Origin: Magnetococcales bacterium
GTDB lineage: Bacteria > Pseudomonadota > Magnetococcia > Magnetococcales > Magnetaquicoccaceae
Reading direction: 5' to 3'
Assembly: GCA_015231375.1 (NCBI GenBank)
Contig: JADGBT010000030.1
Span: forward strand, 1 to 50,428
DNA: 50,428 nt
Shown in pieces: positions 46,428-50,428 of the stretch. How positions within the stretch are numbered: position 1 is the stretch's first letter; each line of letters begins with the position of its first letter. A program made the position numbers and the translations under genes. Below the pieces are notes generated by a model. It was not told the DNA's origin and did not search any database. It was given only the letters and a program-made list of their open reading frames with translations.

Positions 46428-48523
46428 GTGAACTGTTGTGGGAGATCGGCTGCGAGGAGATTCCGTCGCGGATGTTGACCGAAGCGATTCGTCACTTCGG
46501 CACGGCCATGATGACCACCCTGGAAGGGGCCGGATTGAGTGCGACCGACACCCGCCTGACTTGGTGTCACGCCACCCCCCGACGACTGGCGTTGGCGGTG
46601 GAGGGGATTCCCCAACGTCAGGCGGACCGCTCCGAGACCCGCAAGGGTCCGGCGCTGGAACGGGCCTTCGATGCCGAGGGTCGGCCCACCAAGGCCACCG
46701 AAGGGTTCGCCCACGCCTGCGGCACCACGGTGGCGGCCCTGGAACGGCTCGAAACCCCCAAGGGAACCTATCTGGCCTGCACCCTGCGCACCCCGGGCAG
46801 CGACGCCCAGACCATCCTGCCGGGTCTGATGGCCGATCTGCTGGCAACCTTTCCCTGGCCCAAGTCCATGCGCTGGGGCAGCGGACAGACCCGTTTCGTG
46901 CGTCCCATCCGCTGGATGGTGGCCCTGCTGGACGGGGTGGAACTGCCCGCCCGGGCCTCGGAGAGCGTCTCCGGGGGTCACGAGACCCGTGGACACCGTT
47001 TCATGGCGCCGGGTCGGTTTCCGGTGAAAAACGCGCAAGAGTATCTGACGACCCTGGCAGCCAACCGGGTGATGCTCTCCCTGGACGAGCGGGCGCGGGT
47101 GATCCGGGAAGGGGTGACCCGGCTCTCCTCCCTGGAGGGGGGATCGGCGGTGCTGGACGAAGGATTGGTGATCGAAAACGCCGGACTGACCGAATGGCCG
47201 GTCCCCATGACCGGTCGCTTCGATCCCGGCTATCTGGAGATCCCCCCGGAGGTGCTGGCCACCTCGATGAAGTATCATCAAAAATATTTTCCGGTCAAAA
47301 AAGCGGATGGGGGACTGTTGCCCTGTTTCGTGGCCGTGGCCAACCTGGAGGCGCCGGATCCGACGGTGCTGGTGCGGGGTTACGAACGGGTGCTCAAGGC
47401 GCGTCTGGAGGATGCGGCCTTCTATTGGCGGGAAGATCGACGTCTGCCGCTGCCGGAACGTCTGCCCGCTTTGGACAAGGTGGTGTTTCAGGCCCGGCTG
47501 GGCACGGTGGGGGCCAAGGCAAAACGAATCTCCATCCTGGCCGAAGCCCTGGCGACCCGTCTCGATCCGGCTTCCGCCCCCCAGGCGGCCCGGGCGGCGC
47601 TGCTGGCCAAGTGCGATCTGGTGACCGGCATGGTCGGGGAGTTTCCGGAGTTGCAGGGGGTGATGGGAGGCTATTACGCCCGTCACGCCGGTGAGGAGGC
47701 GGGGGTGGCGTTGGCCATTCAGGAACACTATCGTCCGCAAGGGGCCGGGGATGCCCTGCCCGGTTCGTCTTTGGGACGGATGGTGTCGCTGGCGGACAAG
47801 CTGGACACGCTGGTGGGCTGTTTCGGCATCGGCCTGACCCCCACCGGCACCAAGGATCCCTTCGGGCTGCGACGGGCGGCGTTGGGGGTGATCCGGATGA
47901 TTCTGGACGGAGCGGGATTGACCCTGGGCCTGCGGGAACTTCTCATCCTGGCCCATGGAGCCTACGCCCCGGGCGTGCTGGACCAGGATGCCCACACCAC
48001 CGGCGAGGCGGTGCTGGAGTTCATCCATGGCCGCCTGGAGGTCCATTTGCGCCACGATTTCACCCATGATCTGATCGACGCGGTGCAGGCGTTGCGTCTG
48101 GACGATCTGACCGACGTGGCCGCGCGGGTGGCGGCCCTGGAGGCTTTCAAAAAGAGCGACGCCTTTGGCGCTCTGGTGGCGGCCAACAAGCGCATCGCCA
48201 ACATTCTGGGCAAGGCTCCGGCCGCCGACACCGGCACCCCGGTCAATCCGCAAGGGCTGCATCAACCCGCCGAAGCCGAGTTGTTCACCGCCTTGAACCA
48301 GGCCGTGACCACCACCACCCCGCTGCTGGCCGAGCGGCGTTACGGCGCCACCCTGGAGACCCTCGCCACGCTGCGCGCTCCCATCGACCGCTTTTTCGAC
48401 GATCTGCTGGTGATGGATCCGGATACGGCGGTACGCCGCAACCGTCTGGCGCTGCTGGGATCGATCCGGGAGAGCTTCAGCCGCATCGCCGACTTCAGCA
48501 AACTGGCCCTGCCCGAAGGGTGA
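46424..48523 (+). CDS. glyS: Glycine--tRNA ligase, beta subunit
   Basis: tRNA-binding beta subunit of glycyl-tRNA synthetase, 699 residues. The N-terminus [14 protein letters not shown] is diagnostic; [16 protein letters not shown], the HD-like [17 protein letters not shown] segment, [14 protein letters not shown] and a C-terminal DALR-like anticodon region ([11 protein letters not shown]) follow. Coupled to glyQ. A long hairpin ends the operon. Confidence 0.98.
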   Translation: MSELLWEIGCEEIPSRMLTEAIRHFGTAMMTTLEGAGLSATDTRLTWCHATPRRLALAVEGIPQRQADRSETRKGPALERAFDAEGRPTKATEGFAHACGTTVAALERLETPKGTYLACTLRTPGSDAQTILPGLMADLLATFPWPKSMRWGSGQTRFVRPIRWMVALLDGVELPARASESVSGGHETRGHRFMAPGRFPVKNAQEYLTTLAANRVMLSLDERARVIREGVTRLSSLEGGSAVLDEGLVIENAGLTEWPVPMTGRFDPGYLEIPPEVLATSMKYHQKYFPVKKADGGLLPCFVAVANLEAPDPTVLVRGYERVLKARLEDAAFYWREDRRLPLPERLPALDKVVFQARLGTVGAKAKRISILAEALATRLDPASAPQAARAALLAKCDLVTGMVGEFPELQGVMGGYYARHAGEEAGVALAIQEHYRPQGAGDALPGSSLGRMVSLADKLDTLVGCFGIGLTPTGTKDPFGLRRAALGVIRMILDGAGLTLGLRELLILAHGAYAPGVLDQDAHTTGEAVLEFIHGRLEVHLRHDFTHDLIDAVQALRLDDLTDVAARVAALEAFKKSDAFGALVAANKRIANILGKAPAADTGTPVNPQGLHQPAEAELFTALNQAVTTTTPLLAERRYGATLETLATLRAPIDRFFDDLLVMDPDTAVRRNRLALLGSIRESFSRIADFSKLALPEG

Positions 48524-48530
48524 ATCCAAG

Positions 48531-48569
48531 CAAAGCGCCGACCCGTGATGGTGACGGGTCGGCGCTTTG
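48531..48569 (+). terminator. Hairpin terminator after glyS
   Basis: Perfect 16-bp stem, CAAAGCGCCGACCCGT with ACGGGTCGGCGCTTTG, seven-base loop. Only three T at the end of the stem, so strength rests on the stem. Confidence 0.75.
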
Positions 48570-48753
48570 GTGTGTTTGGAATCATCTTTCACGATTTAGA
48601 TGTGATTTCATAAAATTACTTTAATTATTATTTGGCAATTGTCCCTCCAGATCTTCCCAACTTTGCCTCAAAACAATGTCAGCAGCATTCGGGACACGAA
48701 ACGAAGCCAGAATTAACCCAATGGGTTAATTATTGATTGGACAGGTTGATGTC

Positions 48754-49128
48754 ATGGATATAAACTTTCAGACCACAAAGTTGGCAAAAGCCTTCAATGA
48801 AGGAACACAGCTTGAAACATCTCACGGGCCTTTGCGCGCCAAAAAAATCCGGACGCGCCTGAAGGAACTGCGTGCCGCACAAAGCCTGCAAGATTTGGCG
48901 CCCCCATTCAGCCCTCCAGCCCGTTGCCACGAAATTTCTCAGGGGTATCGCTACAAGAGAATGTCAGTTGACCTGGACAACCCTTATCGCCTGATATTCA
49001 AACCAGACCACAACCCGGTTCCTCTGCTTCCAAATGGAGGACTGGACTGGTCCAAAGTGACGATCATCCAAATTATCGGAATAGAGAATACCCATGAACA
49101 AAAAAACAAAAAATCCATACCTGCCTGA
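48754..49128 (+). CDS. HigB-like toxin (RelE superfamily)
   Basis: 124-residue ribosome-dependent mRNA interferase candidate. Family features are the basic RAKKIRTRLKELRAAQSLQDL helix pair in pieces, CHEISQGYRYKRMSVDL and PYRLIFKPDHN; C-terminal strands follow (TIIQIIGI). I begin at the ATG at 48754; an upstream frame adds seven residues. The 3' end overlaps the antitoxin gene by 35 bases, the usual toxin-first HigBA order. Base composition is lower in GC than neighbours, consistent with transfer. Confidence 0.8.
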   Translation: MDINFQTTKLAKAFNEGTQLETSHGPLRAKKIRTRLKELRAAQSLQDLAPPFSPPARCHEISQGYRYKRMSVDLDNPYRLIFKPDHNPVPLLPNGGLDWSKVTIIQIIGIENTHEQKNKKSIPA

Positions 49129-50203
49129 CTATTTGGTGACACCCGGTGAAGTCTTAAACGAATATCTTGAAGCCTTTTCCATGACACAGGCGGAATTGGC
49201 GACGCGAACGGGATTGACCAGAAAGACCATCAATGAAATCATTCAGGGCATTGCTCCCATCACCCCTGAAACGGCTTTGAAACTGGAACGCATTTTCAAT
49301 CGTCCAGCGCACTTCTGGAACAATCTGGAAAGTCAGTACCAGGAAGATTATGTGCGGATCAAAGAACGTTCTCGTCTGCAATCCGCACTGGAATGGCTCA
49401 AACGCATTCCGGTCAAGGAAATGATCGCGCATGGCTGGATGAACCATTTCAAGGATGACACAGATCAACTTGAAGCGGTTTTGCGTTTCTTTGGGATCGC
49501 ATCTCCAGAGCAATGGAAAGAGGTCTGGGAAACCCATCAAGTGGCCTACCGTCAAACCCAACGGTTTGAAACCCATGACGAGGCGGTGTCGGCCTGGCTT
49601 CGACAGGGAGAAATTCAAGCGCAGCAATTGGAATGCGCTCCTTTCGACAAAAAACAATTCCAGAAAAAACTGCAAGATTTCCGATCGTTGACCACAATGA
49701 AGCTTGAAGATTTTCACCCGCTGTTGATACAGCAATGCGCTGCCGTTGGCGTGGCCGTGGTGTTTGTTCCGGAGTTACCAAAAACCGGCATATCTGGCGC
49801 AACCCGCTGGTTGGGAAAAAAAGCGGTGATTCAATTGAGTCTTCGTTATAAAAGCAATGACCATCTCTGGTTCACGTTCTTTCATGAGGCGGGACACATC
49901 CTGAAACATGGACGCAAGGGTATTTTAATTGAAGGCAAAGGCCTGGGGGGACAAGAAGAAGAAGAGGCAAACCTTTTCTCCCAGGATCTGCTCATTCCAC
50001 CGGACAAACTGAATCAGTTTCTCGCACAATGGAACAAAAGATCTTTGGAGCCCATATCCCGTTTCGCCGACGAAATCGGCATTGCGCCGGGGATTGTGGT
50101 CGGACGTTTGCAGCATGATGATGTATTATCAACAGAAATTGGCAATCTATTCAAAATAAAATACAGTTGGGATAAAATAAATTTGGGACAAAATCCTGTC
50201 TGA
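49094..50203 (+). CDS. HigA-type antitoxin fused to an ImmA/IrrE (M78) metallopeptidase domain
   Basis: 369 residues. An XRE helix-turn-helix (about 15-80: MTQAELATRTGLTRKTINEI, PAHFWNNLE as in HigA) is joined through a helical region to an ImmA/IrrE domain with zinc motif HEAGH (264-268) and a later EEEEANLF acidic ligand. Such domains cleave repressors or act as stress sensors, so the antitoxin may regulate itself by proteolysis. Low GC and AT-rich codons differ from glyS, suggesting horizontal acquisition. Autoregulation by the HTH is expected for the family. Confidence 0.9.
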   Translation: MNKKTKNPYLPDYLVTPGEVLNEYLEAFSMTQAELATRTGLTRKTINEIIQGIAPITPETALKLERIFNRPAHFWNNLESQYQEDYVRIKERSRLQSALEWLKRIPVKEMIAHGWMNHFKDDTDQLEAVLRFFGIASPEQWKEVWETHQVAYRQTQRFETHDEAVSAWLRQGEIQAQQLECAPFDKKQFQKKLQDFRSLTTMKLEDFHPLLIQQCAAVGVAVVFVPELPKTGISGATRWLGKKAVIQLSLRYKSNDHLWFTFFHEAGHILKHGRKGILIEGKGLGGQEEEEANLFSQDLLIPPDKLNQFLAQWNKRSLEPISRFADEIGIAPGIVVGRLQHDDVLSTEIGNLFKIKYSWDKINLGQNPV

Positions 50204-50204
50204 C

Positions 50205-50428
50205 TCAATATCCCTGCCCCATCCACCCTGCCAACAACCCCACCGTATCGGCGAACGAGAGGCCCGCCTGATCCCGGGCGGAGAGGATCGGGGAGGCGCC
50301 ATTCAGGGGCCAGGGGATGGCCAGGGCGGGATCCGACCACAGCAGGATCCGTTCGTGTTCCGGATAGCGGTAGTCGGTGACGCTGTACAAAAAATCCACC
50401 CGCCCGCTCAACACCTGAAAGCCGTGGG
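50205..50428 (-). CDS. rfbC: dTDP-4-dehydrorhamnose 3,5-epimerase, C-terminal part (cut by window edge)
   Basis: The open frame runs off the right edge, so about 75 C-terminal residues are visible. They start HGFQVLSGRVDFLYSVTDYR and include LLWSDPALAIPWPL and PILSARDQAG, diagnostic of RfbC/RmlC, which makes dTDP-L-rhamnose precursors for surface polysaccharide. The start and catalytic His are outside the window. Convergent with the antitoxin gene, with one base between stops. Confidence 0.88.
   Translation of the reverse strand, partial: HGFQVLSGRVDFLYSVTDYRYPEHERILLWSDPALAIPWPLNGASPILSARDQAGLSFADTVGLLAGWMGQGY

Noticed and set aside
46256-48592. 778-residue minus-strand open frame opposite glyS
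   Set aside because: Antisense shadow of a well-supported glyS gene, with low-complexity translation.

Overview
The window is about 50 kb of GC-rich bacterial chromosome with dense, mostly operonic gene order. The genes suggest a Gram-negative, sulfur-oxidising proteobacterium close to the Alphaproteobacteria. It has a PopZ-type polar organiser next to valS, a complete Mla lipid-transport set, sat-aprBA, flavocytochrome c sulfide dehydrogenase, soxYZ and several c-type cytochromes. A magnetococcus-like (Magnetococcia) chemolithotroph would fit, but no magnetosome gene is present, so this is inference.

Left edge (1-5065): an accessory region. It holds the end of an IS66 transposase, a small gene apparently cut by that IS, a 58-bp tandem repeat array, an alpha/beta hydrolase with a DNA-3-methyladenine glycosylase (tag), then an excisionase-like HTH gene overlapping a tyrosine recombinase. 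The recombinase lies beside the 3' end of a CAT-anticodon tRNA, with two identical 25-bp direct repeats between, as at the integrase end of an integrated element.

5176-16222 (minus strand): a long run mltB, rlpA, dacA, popZ, valS, nadC, birA, coaX and a double-SPOR protein. Peptidoglycan remodelling, cell polarity and cofactor synthesis genes are packed tightly. Divergent from it is a heterodimeric ABC exporter pair (16314-19882), then rdgB.

20775-34422: sulfur energy metabolism. sat and aprBA form the sulfite-to-sulfate branch via APS. A DUF302 protein and fccAB follow, behind a promoter overlapped by a perfect 20-bp palindrome. A REC-GAF-PAS-GGDEF diguanylate cyclase coupled to a cytochrome c, then a tetraheme NapC/NirT cytochrome with soxYZ, complete the block. 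An Rpn-type PD-(D/E)XK nuclease cassette bounded by identical 45-bp repeats sits inside it, with a YkgJ protein and a Nudix hydrolase.

34492-42075: mlaEFDC with divergent mlaA, a TPR protein with a Cds6-like C-terminus, a Nudix protein with an unusual signal-peptide-like extension, and a UDP-glucuronate decarboxylase-like enzyme. MlaF carries an N-terminal extension with two MshEN-like motifs. Three two-armed copies and one solo arm of a composite palindromic repeat (about 146-177 bp) lie at gene ends between 24.5 and 41.1 kb.

42522-50428: a small protein, SrkA-type kinase, an M48 membrane protease homologue whose HExxH reads RExxH, glyQS, a HigB toxin with an XRE-ImmA/IrrE fusion antitoxin, and the 3' part of rfbC at the right edge. 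The best candidates for something undescribed are the Rpn/hairpin-repeat family, the MshEN-like MlaF fusion, the very acidic PopZ, the RExxH protease and the palindromic promoter before the sulfide genes.
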